Assembly: GCA_944375815.1 (NCBI GenBank)
Contig: CALWBA010000028.1
Coordinates: forward strand, 1-62,272
Origin: an uncultured Lachnospiraceae bacterium
GTDB taxonomy: Bacteria > Bacillota > Clostridia > Lachnospirales > Lachnospiraceae
Direction of reading: 5' to 3'
Length of the DNA: 62,272 nucleotides
The notes below the pieces were generated by a model that searched no databases, was not told the DNA's origin, and saw nothing but the letters and a program-made list of their open reading frames with translations. Both the position numbers and the translations under genes were made by a program. The first letter of the stretch is position 1. Every line of letters begins with the position of its first letter. This document shows positions 38,012 through 48,200 of the stretch, one piece after another.

Positions 38012-38053
38012 AATCAACAATGTGTTGATTTTGTTTATAGATGGTATTATACT
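38012..38053. promoter_or_regulatory. Back-to-back divergent promoters over one palindrome
   Basis: AATCAACA-atg-TGTTGATT (38012-38030) is a perfect 8-bp inverted repeat. Its right half gives TTGATT, the -35 of the TetR gene, with TATACT at 38048-38053 after 17 bases. Its left half read on the minus strand gives TTGATT for the YhgE gene with a TTAATA-like -10. A repressor here would block both genes. Confidence 0.7.
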
Positions 38054-38193
38054 AAAATGAAGACAAAATTCAATCAGCAAAAAAGAGTATCGTATTTATT
38101 AGTAGACAGTTTTTTGAATTTTGTCTATTAATTGCAAAATTCGACATTTTAACTAAAATATTATTCTTTTCAGAATAAAGATTGGGGGTTTTT

Positions 38194-38847
38194 ATGGCCG
38201 AAAAAGTAGACCGGAGAGTCAGAAAAACAAAAATGCAGCTCAGACAGGGACTTGCCCGCCTGATGCAGAAAAAAAGTATAAAAGAAATCACGGTAAAAGA
38301 ACTGGTAGATGAAGTGGACATCAACCGTTCTACGTTTTATCTGCACTATACGGATATTTATCAGATGCTGGAAAAAATTGAAGAGGAAGCCATGATTGAT
38401 ATCCGTGAAGCCATGGAAGGCTGCCCTGAGGATGCCTCCGAACGAGATAAGATGAAACCGTTCCTTGCCCGCTTTTTCGCTATTTTGAACAGCAACAGAG
38501 AGCTTTCCCTTGCGCTTCTGGGGCCGAACGGAGATATGGCGTTTGTAGAGCGGATTGAACATCTGATTGCAAACAAGTTCCTTATAAAAAATGATTTCCC
38601 TCAGGATCTCTATGAAATTCAGTATGCTTATTCGTTCTGCCTTAACGGCTGCATCGGAATGATTAAGGCATGGCTGTCCAAACCGGAGCATGAATCGCCC
38701 GATGCCATGGCGGAGCTTACCTATCATCTGATCGATAACACAACGCAGGAATACCTGTACTCTGATGCAGCCAAAAGTAGCAAGTCTGGCACCCTCCGGA
38801 AATCTGTGGTAAAATGTAGCGGAGAAAAAAGGAGGGATTTTGATTGA
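38194..38847 (+). CDS. TetR-family transcriptional regulator
   Basis: A 217-residue protein. The TetR helix-turn-helix is residues 20-60 (ITVKELVDEVDINRSTFYLHY). The remainder is an all-helical ligand domain. The ATG at 38194 follows GGGGG by about 5 bases; an in-frame TTG at 38182 is less likely. It lies next to the palindrome that carries both -35 boxes, so it probably represses itself and the divergent YhgE gene. It overlaps the start of the SulP gene by 4 bases, so it also couples to that transporter. Confidence 0.88.
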   Translation: MAEKVDRRVRKTKMQLRQGLARLMQKKSIKEITVKELVDEVDINRSTFYLHYTDIYQMLEKIEEEAMIDIREAMEGCPEDASERDKMKPFLARFFAILNSNRELSLALLGPNGDMAFVERIEHLIANKFLIKNDFPQDLYEIQYAYSFCLNGCIGMIKAWLSKPEHESPDAMAELTYHLIDNTTQEYLYSDAAKSSKSGTLRKSVVKCSGEKRRDFD

Positions 38848-41003
38848 AATTCTCAATATTTCCGACACTGAAGGGATATAAGAAGGAATATCTGCTTAAG
38901 GATATTTTTACCGGAATTATTATCACGGCGGTGTCTATTCCGATTTCCATGGGATACTCGGAGATTGCGGGACTTCCGGCAGTATATGGGCTGTATGCCT
39001 CGGTGCTGCCGATTCTTGTGTTTGCGTTATTTTCCACTTCCCCGCAGTTTATCTTCGGCGTGGATGCGGCACCGGCCGCGATTGTGGGAGGAATGCTGGC
39101 TTCCGCGGGAATTACTGCAGGAACGCAGCAGGCTGAGGCGTTTGTGCCTCTGGTTACGCTGTTTACCGCCTGCTGGCTGCTGATTTTTGCAGTGTTCCGC
39201 GCAGGAAAGATCGTAGAGTACATATCAACGCCCGTAATGGGAGGCTTTGTCAGCGGTATCTGCTTTACGATTGTATTGATGCAGGTTCCGAAGCTTTTCG
39301 GATCAGGAGCAGGAACAGGGGAAGTCTTTGAGCTTGTCAAGGATATAGTAAAAGCTGCACAGCATATGAACTGGCTGTCATTGGCATTGGGTGTTGGAGC
39401 ACTGGCTGTCATGCTCATCTCAAAGAAGCTGATTCCGCGTTTCCCGATGGCCATTGTTGTAATGGCTGTGGGAGCCTGTCTTACTGTTTTCTTCCACATC
39501 GATGAGTACGGCGTTAAAATGCTTGCGGCAGTAGAACCGGGACTTCCGGCGCTGTCTTTTCCAAGCCTGGGCGCCGGAGATCTGACCCACGCGCTCGGAA
39601 CGAGTCTGACGGTATCGCTTGTAATCATGTCTGAGTCTCTGCTGGCGTCACATAACTTTGCCGCGCGAAACGGATACCGTCTTCGCGATAATCAGGAGAT
39701 TCTGGCATATGCGGCAGGTAATTTTGCATCCTGCCTGGTCGGCGGATGCCCCGTAAACGGAAGTGTCTCCCGAACGGCCATGGGTGAGCAGTTCGGCGGA
39801 AAAACACAGCTGACATCCATCATTGCAGGAGTGGGAATGATATTTGTGCTGCTGTTTGCGGCGCCGCTGATTGGCTACCTTCCGGTACCGGTGCTCACAG
39901 CGATCGTAATATCCGCTCTTCTGGGTGTTATAGAATTCGATCTGGCACTGCGGTTATATAAAATCTGCCGGCCGGAATTTTTCATCTTCCTGGGTGCTTT
40001 TCTGGGCGTGCTTGTTCTCGGCACCATTTACGGTGTTGTTATCGGTATCGTGCTGTCATTCGTGGCAGTAATCCGAAGAGCTATGAACCCGGAGCGCGCA
40101 TTGCTGGGCTACATCCCGGGACGGCGCGGATTTCACAGCATGAAGAGAAATTCTCACGCGCATGCCATTGAACATACCGTAATTTACCGTTTCAGCGGAA
40201 GTCTGTTCTTTGCGAACATAAAGATTCTGGAGGAAGATCTGGAGTCTTACATAAAGCCGGACACACGGTTTGTGATTGTGGATGCCGGAGGAATCGGAAG
40301 CATTGACCTGACAGCGGCAGAAGCTCTCGAGCGGATTTACCGGAGCCTGAAGAATCGCGGGATAAAATTTTATATTACAGAACATATTGAGGCAGTCAAC
40401 GATCAGCTCAGAGCTTACAACGCAGGATACTTGATTGAAGAGGGCGCGGTTCGCCGTACAATCACTGCAGCTTTGCGTGATACGGGAATTCAGAAGCCGT
40501 ATCCGCTGGAAGAACTCGGCAGAAGCTGGGTGAACCTTTCTGTTGAGGAGACAGATGCGGAGGAGGACAATTCTCTGCAGGAGTATGCCTGGGCATTCGG
40601 CGAGGACGCCGAGCGTCAGATAAGGGAAAATGTGCGGAGAATTCTGGAAAATATAACCTGTGCCGACGATCTGGAACATGTATTTGACGATGACTTTCTG
40701 CACAGGCTGCATATCTGGCGGGGAATGGGATATCTCGATGAAGCTGAAGTGCTGCGCCGGCTTGAGGAGCACTTAAAAGAGATCGCGCAGAAGCTGCAGA
40801 TGGACGAGGCACAGATTCTGGAGCGCATGGAGACGCACCGCACAAAGATTATTGCTTATTTAAGCGAGAAGAATCCGGAAGCGCTGGAGCGCATGCGCAG
40901 CAACCGCCGTGCCTGGAAAGAACGGCTCAGAAAAGAGGACCCGTATGCATACGAACGGCTTATGCGCTTCCTGGAGAAATATGAGAATAACAGTGCAGAC
41001 TGA
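38844..41003 (+). CDS. SulP-family anion transporter with STAS domain and helical C-terminal extension
   Basis: A 719-residue protein. Residues 1-410 are a SulP membrane domain (GLPAVYGLYASVLPILVFAL, GGCPVNGSVSRTA). A cytoplasmic STAS domain spans about 440-545 (FVIVDAGGIGSIDLTAAEAL). Residues 560-719 form an unusual charged helical tail (EEHLKEIAQKLQMDEAQILE, then ERLRKEDPYAYERLMRFLEK) that ordinary SulP transporters lack. Substrates of the family include sulfate, bicarbonate and dicarboxylates, and which applies cannot be read. The TTG start at 38844 overlaps the TetR stop, with GGAGG at 38831-38835. Confidence 0.85.
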   Translation: MKFSIFPTLKGYKKEYLLKDIFTGIIITAVSIPISMGYSEIAGLPAVYGLYASVLPILVFALFSTSPQFIFGVDAAPAAIVGGMLASAGITAGTQQAEAFVPLVTLFTACWLLIFAVFRAGKIVEYISTPVMGGFVSGICFTIVLMQVPKLFGSGAGTGEVFELVKDIVKAAQHMNWLSLALGVGALAVMLISKKLIPRFPMAIVVMAVGACLTVFFHIDEYGVKMLAAVEPGLPALSFPSLGAGDLTHALGTSLTVSLVIMSESLLASHNFAARNGYRLRDNQEILAYAAGNFASCLVGGCPVNGSVSRTAMGEQFGGKTQLTSIIAGVGMIFVLLFAAPLIGYLPVPVLTAIVISALLGVIEFDLALRLYKICRPEFFIFLGAFLGVLVLGTIYGVVIGIVLSFVAVIRRAMNPERALLGYIPGRRGFHSMKRNSHAHAIEHTVIYRFSGSLFFANIKILEEDLESYIKPDTRFVIVDAGGIGSIDLTAAEALERIYRSLKNRGIKFYITEHIEAVNDQLRAYNAGYLIEEGAVRRTITAALRDTGIQKPYPLEELGRSWVNLSVEETDAEEDNSLQEYAWAFGEDAERQIRENVRRILENITCADDLEHVFDDDFLHRLHIWRGMGYLDEAEVLRRLEEHLKEIAQKLQMDEAQILERMETHRTKIIAYLSEKNPEALERMRSNRRAWKERLRKEDPYAYERLMRFLEKYENNSAD

Positions 41004-41074
41004 AATATTTTATAGAAATTTTAGTTTATCTTAGAGAATATTTCAAACTTCCATAGTAAAATTAACAGGAATGG

Positions 41075-41092
41075 CCGGGGCTGTATCCCCGG
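41075..41092 (+). other. Small hairpin in the leader of the alarmone synthetase gene
   Basis: CCGGGG (41075-41080) pairs with CCCCGG (41087-41092) across a 6-base loop, without a T-run. It lies about 35 bases before the ATG at 41127. Its role, if any, is unknown. Confidence 0.4.
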
Positions 41093-41126
41093 TGCGGGAT
41101 CTGCAAAGGAAGGAGCGGAAAAACGT

Positions 41127-41735
41127 ATGACAAATGAGCAATATTATGAGATGATCCGCCCGTATGAGGACGCACTGAATTTAATGATGGCGCGGCTGGA
41201 AGTATTTAACCATTCCATGTATGACAGAGCGCACCAGAAACCGATTCACAATATACAGTCAAGGATAAAGAAAAAACAAAGTATTGAGGATAAACTGGTG
41301 CGGAGCGGGAAGGCGCCCAGCGTATCAAGTGCCAAGGATTATCTGCAGGACATCGCGGGAATCCGGGTGATCTGTTACTTTGTCCGGGATGTTGAGCTTC
41401 TGATGAAGAACCTGAAGAGCCAGTCGGAGCTGATTGTCATAAAGGAGAAAGATTACATCAATAATCCAAAGCCAAACGGCTACCGCAGTTACCACATTGT
41501 ACTGGGAGTTCCGGTATGCTATCTGGATTCACAGGAGTATTATCCGGTGGAAATTCAGATTCGGACGCTGGGAATGGATTTCTGGGCAAGTATGGAGCAC
41601 AGGATCTGTTATAAGCGGGAGCGGGATGACAAGCAGGAAATACAGGAAGTTCTGCTGCGCTATGCAGCGCAGCTCAAAGAGATGGAGGATGACTTTGAGC
41701 AGTATAATGATCTGCGGGAGTTATCCCAGAAATAA
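41127..41735 (+). CDS. Small alarmone synthetase (RelQ/YjbM-like GTP pyrophosphokinase)
   Basis: A 202-residue protein containing only the RelA/SpoT synthetase domain, with no HD hydrolase domain. Motifs are AGIRVICYF near 75, KDYINNPKPNGYRSYH near 108-123 and VEIQIRTLGMDFWASMEH near 145-160. These make (p)ppGpp from ATP and GTP or GDP. The absence of TGS and ACT domains marks a stand-alone stress alarmone enzyme. The AGGAGCGG site before the ATG is sound. It precedes a PH-domain protein and a membrane protein on the same strand. Confidence 0.92.
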   Translation: MTNEQYYEMIRPYEDALNLMMARLEVFNHSMYDRAHQKPIHNIQSRIKKKQSIEDKLVRSGKAPSVSSAKDYLQDIAGIRVICYFVRDVELLMKNLKSQSELIVIKEKDYINNPKPNGYRSYHIVLGVPVCYLDSQEYYPVEIQIRTLGMDFWASMEHRICYKRERDDKQEIQEVLLRYAAQLKEMEDDFEQYNDLRELSQK

Positions 41736-41766
41736 AAAGGCATGAGCCGGAAAGAGGGGGTCAATT

Positions 41767-42174
41767 ATGGCAGAAAAGAAAAGCACCGTACTCTGGGAGG
41801 ACAGAAGACATATCCTGTGGTTCCCTATCACGTTTGACAAGTACCGGATTGAGAACGGAAGGATTTACTGTTCACACGGACTGCTCAGGCAGGAAGAACA
41901 TGAGTGTCTGATCTACCGCATTCTTGATATTTCGTATGTACGGACAATCACAAACCGTATCTGCGGGACAGGGACAATTATTCTGCGCACAAAAGATGCC
42001 TCAGATCCGGTGCTGACGATCAAGAATGTGAAAGACAGCCAGAGAATCAAGACTATGATCAGCGATCTGGTGGAGTCCGAACGTGAACTTCGGGGTGTTG
42101 CCGGAAGAGAAATGTTTGGTGCAGGCGGCGGCAGAGGCGATGCAATGTATCATGATGCCATTGATGAGGACTGA
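41767..42174 (+). CDS. Bacterial PH-domain-like protein
   Basis: A 135-residue protein with no membrane helix. The pattern FDKYRIENGRIYCSHGLLRQ, with the YRILDISYVR strand and RTKDASDPVLTIKNV, is that of bacterial PH (bPH2) domains like YdbS. The C-terminal tail is Gly-rich and charged (AGGGRGD). The GAGGGGG site before the ATG supports the start. Its function is unknown. It is 31 bases after the alarmone synthetase and 13 before the four-TM protein. Confidence 0.7.
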   Translation: MAEKKSTVLWEDRRHILWFPITFDKYRIENGRIYCSHGLLRQEEHECLIYRILDISYVRTITNRICGTGTIILRTKDASDPVLTIKNVKDSQRIKTMISDLVESERELRGVAGREMFGAGGGRGDAMYHDAIDED

Positions 42175-42187
42175 GTGAGGAAGACAA

Positions 42188-42967
42188 ATGGATGCTATAA
42201 GAAATTATATTGACGGCGTGTTTGGCAGATTTCCTGCCACGCCGGAATACAGCGCTGTCAGGCAGGAGTTTCTCCAAAAGATGCAGCAGCGCTATACAGC
42301 ACTTATCGAGAGCGGCTGTTCGCAGAATGAGGCGGTAGGAACTGTGATTGCCGAGTGCGGAAATGTAGAAGAGCTGCTTGCACAGCGCGGCCTGCTGGCC
42401 AAGAGCGGGGAAACGCAGGGGCAGGAACTGGTATATCTGTCTGCCGAAGAGGCAAAGAAGTATTATGCGGAGCGAAAGTCAAAGGGAGTGCTTATCGGTG
42501 TCGGAGTGCTGTTTGTGCTGATGGGGGCCGGCCTTATGACGGGAATTGAAGGGGTAAAAGATTATTTTAACCTCTCAGAAAAAGTAGATATTGTTGCGGC
42601 AGTGGCATTTTTTATGATGGTGCTTCCAGCAGTGCTGATGTTCGTGTATTCCGGTATGAGCGGCGGGACGTACAGCTTTATTGATAAGGGAAACTTCTAT
42701 CTTGATCAGGAGACAAAGACGCAGATCGAATACCTTCGCCAGAATCTCAAAGCGAATCACGCCGGCTGTATTGCCCTGGGTGTGGGAGCATGTATTCTCG
42801 GCGTAATAGCAGTTCTGATCGGCGAACTTCTCGGAGGAGATATCGGGGCCGAGTTCGGAGCATGCGCGATGCTTCATCTGGTTGGTGTCGGAGTGCTGCT
42901 TTTTGTCTACTCCGCATTCCGAAATGGAGCTTTGGAGAACTTACTGAAGGATAAAGATCAGGACTAA
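42188..42967 (+). CDS. Four-TM protein with an N-terminal HAAS/permease-prefix-like domain
   Basis: A 259-residue protein. Residues 1-75 contain helices ending in ECGNVEELL, the pattern of HAAS-like or permease-prefix domains. Four TM helices follow at roughly 100-122, 132-155, 195-218 and 225-248. No enzymatic motif is visible. With the two preceding genes it forms a three-gene unit ended by a terminator, which suggests a membrane stress or envelope function tied to (p)ppGpp, by inference only. Confidence 0.65.
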   Translation: MDAIRNYIDGVFGRFPATPEYSAVRQEFLQKMQQRYTALIESGCSQNEAVGTVIAECGNVEELLAQRGLLAKSGETQGQELVYLSAEEAKKYYAERKSKGVLIGVGVLFVLMGAGLMTGIEGVKDYFNLSEKVDIVAAVAFFMMVLPAVLMFVYSGMSGGTYSFIDKGNFYLDQETKTQIEYLRQNLKANHAGCIALGVGACILGVIAVLIGELLGGDIGAEFGACAMLHLVGVGVLLFVYSAFRNGALENLLKDKDQD

Positions 42968-42970
42968 GCA

Positions 42971-43012
42971 AAAACACGCGTTCCGTGTATATCGGAAACG
43001 CGTGTTTTTTTA
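42971..43012. terminator. Intrinsic terminator
   Basis: AAAACACGCGTTCCG (42971-42985) pairs with CGGAAACGCGTGTTTT (42993-43008) with one bulged base, followed by TTTT. It separates the convergent gene at 43018 and may act on both strands. Confidence 0.85.
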
Positions 43013-43017
43013 ACTTT

Positions 43018-43878
43018 TTATTTTGCTTCCCAGCGGCCGGACGCACCGCACGGAAGTACAAGTCCGGTCTGCGTTACCGGGAGCCCGATTTCCTGGGAGA
43101 AGACAGTACCGCGGTACTTCTTAAGCTCCAGAGAGATCATGTAGGTCAGCACTGCGGGAGCCAATCCGGTGGTATAGGAGTTGACAAGGAAGAAAAGAGG
43201 ATCATCACTTAAAATCTGTGTACACAGATGGATGAACGGATGGATAGAATCCTCAATCTTCCAGATCTCTCCCTTTGGACCTCTGCCGTAGGACGGAGGA
43301 TCCATAATAATTGCATCGTATGTATTGCCGCGGCGTATTTCACGCTCAACAAACTTCACGCAGTCATCAACGAGCCAACGGATCGGGGCATCCTTTAACC
43401 CGGAGGCTACGGCATTTTCTTTTGCCCAGGCAACCATGCCTTTGGAGGCGTCTACATGCGTCACGCTTGCACCTGCAGCGGCAGCAGCAAGCGTTGCTCC
43501 TCCGGTGTAAGCAAAGAGATTTAAAACTTTGACAGGGCGACCGGCACTGCGGATCTTCTCAGAGAACCAGTCCCAGTTCGTTGCCTGCTCCGGAAAAAGT
43601 CCGGTGTGTTTGAAACTGAATGGTTTCAGGTGGAAGGTCAGGTCTTTATAGTGAATAGACCACTGCTCAGGGAGATTAAAGAATTCCCATTCACCGCCGC
43701 CCTTCTTGCTTCTGTGATAATGTCCGTTTTTGCGCCGCCATCCCGTATGCTCGCGCTTTGTATCCCAGATTACCTGCGGGTCGGGACGAACAAGAATATA
43801 ATCACCCCATCTCTCCAGCTTTTCCCCGCGGGAGGTATCCAGTACTTCGTAATCTTTCCAGCCATCAGCTATCCACAT
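43018..43878 (-). CDS. Class I SAM-dependent RNA methyltransferase-like protein
   Basis: A 286-residue methyltransferase. The SAM loop is NLFAYTGGATLAAAAAG. The catalytic-type motif IV is MDPPSYGRGPKGEIW, the DPPSxGRG form found in RlmI/YccW-type 23S rRNA methyltransferases. It lacks an N-terminal PUA domain visible in full-length RlmI. Substrate nucleotide and position cannot be assigned. The gene is alone on the minus strand, about 200 bases from the divergent sbcD gene. Confidence 0.8.
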   Translation of the reverse strand: MWIADGWKDYEVLDTSRGEKLERWGDYILVRPDPQVIWDTKREHTGWRRKNGHYHRSKKGGGEWEFFNLPEQWSIHYKDLTFHLKPFSFKHTGLFPEQATNWDWFSEKIRSAGRPVKVLNLFAYTGGATLAAAAAGASVTHVDASKGMVAWAKENAVASGLKDAPIRWLVDDCVKFVEREIRRGNTYDAIIMDPPSYGRGPKGEIWKIEDSIHPFIHLCTQILSDDPLFFLVNSYTTGLAPAVLTYMISLELKKYRGTVFSQEIGLPVTQTGLVLPCGASGRWEAK

Positions 43879-44077
43879 ATATTAAAATTCCTTTCTGCTT
43901 AAAAAAATCAAATCACAGTCTGTCCTGATGATTATACCACAGGAGGAGGGAGAACTCTATATTTATTGAGAAAGAACGAGACAAAATTTATATTCCCGGA
44001 GGGGCTGAAACGCATCTTGCGCAACCTTCGGGGTGATGATAAGATTAGAATTATTCAAAGAAGGGAGAAAATACGGC

Positions 44078-45214
44078 ATGAAGTTTATGCATCTGTCAGA
44101 CCTCCATCTGGGAAAGCGTGTCAATGAATTTTCCATGATCGAGGATCAGAAATATATTTTGGAGCAGATTCTGTCTTTACTTGACCGGGAGGCAGCGGAC
44201 GCGGTGCTGATGGCAGGGGATATTTACGACAAGCCGGTGCCGCCGGCAGAGGCCGTGCAGCTGTTTGACCGATTCCTGACAGAGCTGGCAGACAGAGAGA
44301 TCCCCATATTTGCCGTAAGCGGAAACCATGACAGTGCGGAACGTCTCTCGTTCGGTTCACGCATTATGAGCGGACAGAATGTCTTCATCTCTCCGGTGTA
44401 TGACGGCAGTACAGCGAGATTTACCCTCACAGATGACTGGGGAGAGGTGTGTGTACATCTGCTTCCGTTTATCAGACCGTCTGCAGTGCGCCGGGCATTT
44501 GAGAAAGAAGAGATTCATACATATCAGGAAGCAGTGCAGACGGCTGTGGAACAGATCAGGCTGGATACGGAGGTCAGAAATCTGCTGGTGGCTCATCAGT
44601 TTGTGACGGGAGCTTCCCGATGCGAGTCAGAGGAGATTACTGTGGGAGGCATAGACAACGTGGATGCCGCAGTGTTTGACTCCTTTGATTACGTAGCGCT
44701 CGGTCACATTCACAGTCCGCAGCATATTGGACGAAAGGAAGTCCGCTACTGCGGAACGCCCCTTAAATATTCTTTTTCCGAAGCAGATCAGGAAAAGTCC
44801 GTGACTGTTGCGGAGCTCAGAGAGAAGGGAAATGTATCTGTCACTGTATATCCTTTACGCCCGCTGCGGGATATGAGAAAAATCCGCGGAACGTATCTGG
44901 AGGTGACGGCACGTTCGTTTTATCAGAACATGAATACAGAGGACTATCTGCATATTACGCTTACGGATGAGGATGATATTCCGGATGCAATGCAGAAACT
45001 GCGGGTGATTTATCCAAATGTAATGCGCCTTGAATATGACAACAGGCGCACACGAGAGGAACAGGATATAAAGATTACCGAGGAGACGGTGCAGAAGTCA
45101 GATCTGGAGCTGTTTGAGGAGTTCTATGAGCTTCAGAATAACCAGCCTATGACGGACGAGCAGCGTGCCTTTGTAAACGAGCAATTCAGAAAACTGAGGG
45201 GGATGGATCTATGA
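44078..45214 (+). CDS. sbcD: Nuclease SbcCD subunit D
   Basis: A 378-residue Mre11-type phosphodiesterase. The metal-binding motifs SDLHLGKR, AGDIYDKP, GNHDS and GHIHSP are in the right order. With SbcC it cuts hairpins and DNA ends during recombination and repair. The frame is open from 44033, but the ATG at 44078 has AGGGAGA before it and gives the family start MKFMHLSDLHLG. It overlaps sbcC by 4 bases. Confidence 0.95.
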   Translation: MKFMHLSDLHLGKRVNEFSMIEDQKYILEQILSLLDREAADAVLMAGDIYDKPVPPAEAVQLFDRFLTELADREIPIFAVSGNHDSAERLSFGSRIMSGQNVFISPVYDGSTARFTLTDDWGEVCVHLLPFIRPSAVRRAFEKEEIHTYQEAVQTAVEQIRLDTEVRNLLVAHQFVTGASRCESEEITVGGIDNVDAAVFDSFDYVALGHIHSPQHIGRKEVRYCGTPLKYSFSEADQEKSVTVAELREKGNVSVTVYPLRPLRDMRKIRGTYLEVTARSFYQNMNTEDYLHITLTDEDDIPDAMQKLRVIYPNVMRLEYDNRRTREEQDIKITEETVQKSDLELFEEFYELQNNQPMTDEQRAFVNEQFRKLRGMDL

Positions 45215-48200
45215 AGCCGGTTAAGCTGACGATAAGCGCATTCGGACCATATGCCGGAAAAACGGAGATAGATTTTACAGCTCTGGGAAACGGAGGACTT
45301 TTTCTGATTACCGGTGATACGGGTGCGGGAAAGACAACGCTGTTTGATGCGATCACGTTTGCTCTTTATGGCGAGGCAAGCGGAAATGCGCGCGAGTCGG
45401 CGATGCTGCGCAGCAAGTATGCAAAGGAAGAAACGCCTACATATGTGGAGCTTATCTTTTCCTATCAGGGTAAGCAGTATCGTGTCCGCAGAAATCCGGA
45501 GTATCAGCGTCCGAAGGGAAGAGGGACAGGCTATACAACACAGAAGGCGGATGCTGAGCTGATTTACCCGGATGAGCGTCAGCCTGTCACAAAATCCAGG
45601 GAGGTAACCAGGGCGGTTACAGAGCTTATGGGACTGGATTACCGGCAGTTTACACAGATTGCGATGATTGCGCAGGGAGATTTCCAGAAGCTTCTGTTTG
45701 CAGGGACAGCGGAGCGCAGCGAGATTTTTCGGCAGATCTTTCACACGGGACGGTATCAGGAACTGCAGAACCGTCTGAAAGAGGAGACCCGTATACGCTG
45801 GAAAACATACGACGAGCTGCGAAGAAGTATTGTACAGTATCTGGACGGCATTGTGTGTATACAGGAAGGTGCACTGGCCGAGGAACTTACGGAAATAAAA
45901 AAGAGCCGGTTCGAGGGAAAGACGACGCGTGCTGCAGAGATTCTGGAGGAACTTTTGAAAAATGACGAGGAACGTCAAAAAGAATCTGAAGAGCAGAACA
46001 GAGGAATTGAGGAGGAGATGCGCCGGGAAAACCAGCTTCTGGGGCAGGCACAGCAGAGCGCCCGTGCTGCCAAAGAGCTGGAAAAAGTGAGGGACGATCT
46101 GGCAGCGCTTGCACCGCGGACTGAAGAGGCAGAAACAGCGTATCGGGAGGCAGAAGAGCGTGCTGCAGAGTGCGAAACACTTCTGGAGCGCATTCGCACA
46201 GCCGGAGAGAGACTGGAACAGTATCGGAAACTGGAGGAACTGCAGGTTAAAGCAGGAGAAACAGAGCGCCGGATAGCGGGGTGCACAGATCAGATCAGGC
46301 AGCATATGGGAAGCGTTTCTGATCTGAGGCAGAAGACAGAACAAAAAAGACAGCGGCTTGAAGCGCTCAGCTGTGCCGGAGAAGAGAGGGAACGCCTGCA
46401 GAACCGTTTCGCGGCAGCACAGCAGCTGAACGATACACTGGATACACTGCAGAATACGTTGAAATCTCTGAACAGCAGAAGAGAGAAAAATTGTGCAGCT
46501 ATAGAGAAAGAGACCGTACATCAAAAGCAGCTTTCCGAGCGCATGCAGACGTTAGAGTGTACACTGGAGGAGATGAAAGATCTGGATGTGCTGCTTCATG
46601 ACGCAGAAGCAAGGAAGAAAGAGCTTCTTCAGAAGCAGGAAAGTTTTACCATGCAGTGGGATCGGCTGCAGCAGATCTCAGCGGCAGGTGCGGATACAGA
46701 AGAGTCATGCCGCATACTGGAGGAGAGATACGAACAGGCACAAAGGGAAGCTCAGAAACATACACAGCAGTGGGAAGCCGTAAAAGACGCCCGGATTCAT
46801 CTGGCAGAGGCGGAACAGGAAAGGGGAGCGCTGGCTGCCAGAGCAGCTCAGATAAAATCCCTTCTGAAGCATAAAGGTATTCTGGAGGAACTTTACACAC
46901 AGCTTTCCGAAGATCAGGACGCATATCGCCACGCTTCACAGACCAGAGACCGGATGCGCACCGAATACCAGCGGAAGGAGAAGTTTTTCTTCGATGCGCA
47001 GGCAGGAATGCTTGCACGCAGCCTGAAGGACGGGGAACCCTGCCCGGTCTGCGGAGCAGTTCATCACCCGTCTCCGGCGGAGCTTCCGGAACGGAAAGTG
47101 CCGTCAAGGGAAGAGCTGGACGAAGAAAAAAGGCAGCTGAATATTCAGGAGGCTCTTGCCGAGCAGCTGAGCGCCAGGGCAAATGCAGCGTGCAGGCAGA
47201 TTGCTCAGGAGGAAGACAATATCCGGCATACGGCGCAGGAGCTTTTTACCGATGAGGGTATGGGAGAAGAACAGACGGTGCAGGCATTGCTTGCCCATGC
47301 AGGGGAAGAGCTCGAGCGCCTGAACAACTGCGGGAAACATTGCCTTGCCCGAATCGAAAAGGAAAAAGAGGATGCAGCTTTATGTAAAAAGCTGGAAACG
47401 ATTCGCACAGAAGATGATAACAGAATAAAACAGCTGAACAAAGAGCTGGGAGAAGTGCGGCAGAAGCTTGCTGCCGCTGTAAGCCAGAGAAGTGAACTTG
47501 TGAAGCAGTTAGTGGCATGGGCGGAAAACATGCTGGGCGAGAAATGCCAGTCCGGGGAAGCGGAGGAAGAAGTATTCTGGGACCGCCCAAAGCAGTCCGG
47601 ATTTATACGGTCCGCCTGGAAACGGATGCTGGAGGAGCGAAAGAGTGCGGAGGCTTCGGCGGATCGGTTAACAAATCAGGCGCAGCACCGCAGTAAGCTT
47701 CAGGATGAGAAGAAAACAGCAGAGGAGGCGCTTCGCGCAAGCACTGAAAAACTTACGTCACTTGCATCGGATAAAACAGTGCTGGAAAGCAGGGGGGAAG
47801 ATGCCGCGGAGCAGTTAAGAGAGCTGCTTGCGCGGCCGGAGGTTCCATGGAAAAGGCAGGAACTGTCACAGGAATCATCCTGGAATACTCTGCTGGAGAG
47901 CGCATTGTCAGCAGAACCCGGGATAAGAGATTATCTTGGGGAACTGAATGCGGAGCTTGATGAAATGAGAAAAAAACTCAAAGAAAAAACAGCGCTGGAG
48001 GAAGAGATTCCGCAGCTGAAACAGAAAGCAGATGAGGAAGAAGCGGCAGTCCACGCACTGGAACTCACAAAGACGCGGTTTGGAGCCGAGAAAGAAAGTC
48101 TGGAGAGGGAGGGGTTGCGCATCAGCGAAATTCTTGCCGGAAAAAGCAGGGAAGAGACGCAGCAGGAGATGGAAGCCTGGCAGCATCGAAACAGTACGCT

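Noticed and set aside
45133..46524. 463-residue minus-strand frame opposite sbcC
   Set aside because: It is a shadow of the coiled-coil coding sequence of SbcC. Its translation is Cys/Phe/Leu-rich without motifs.
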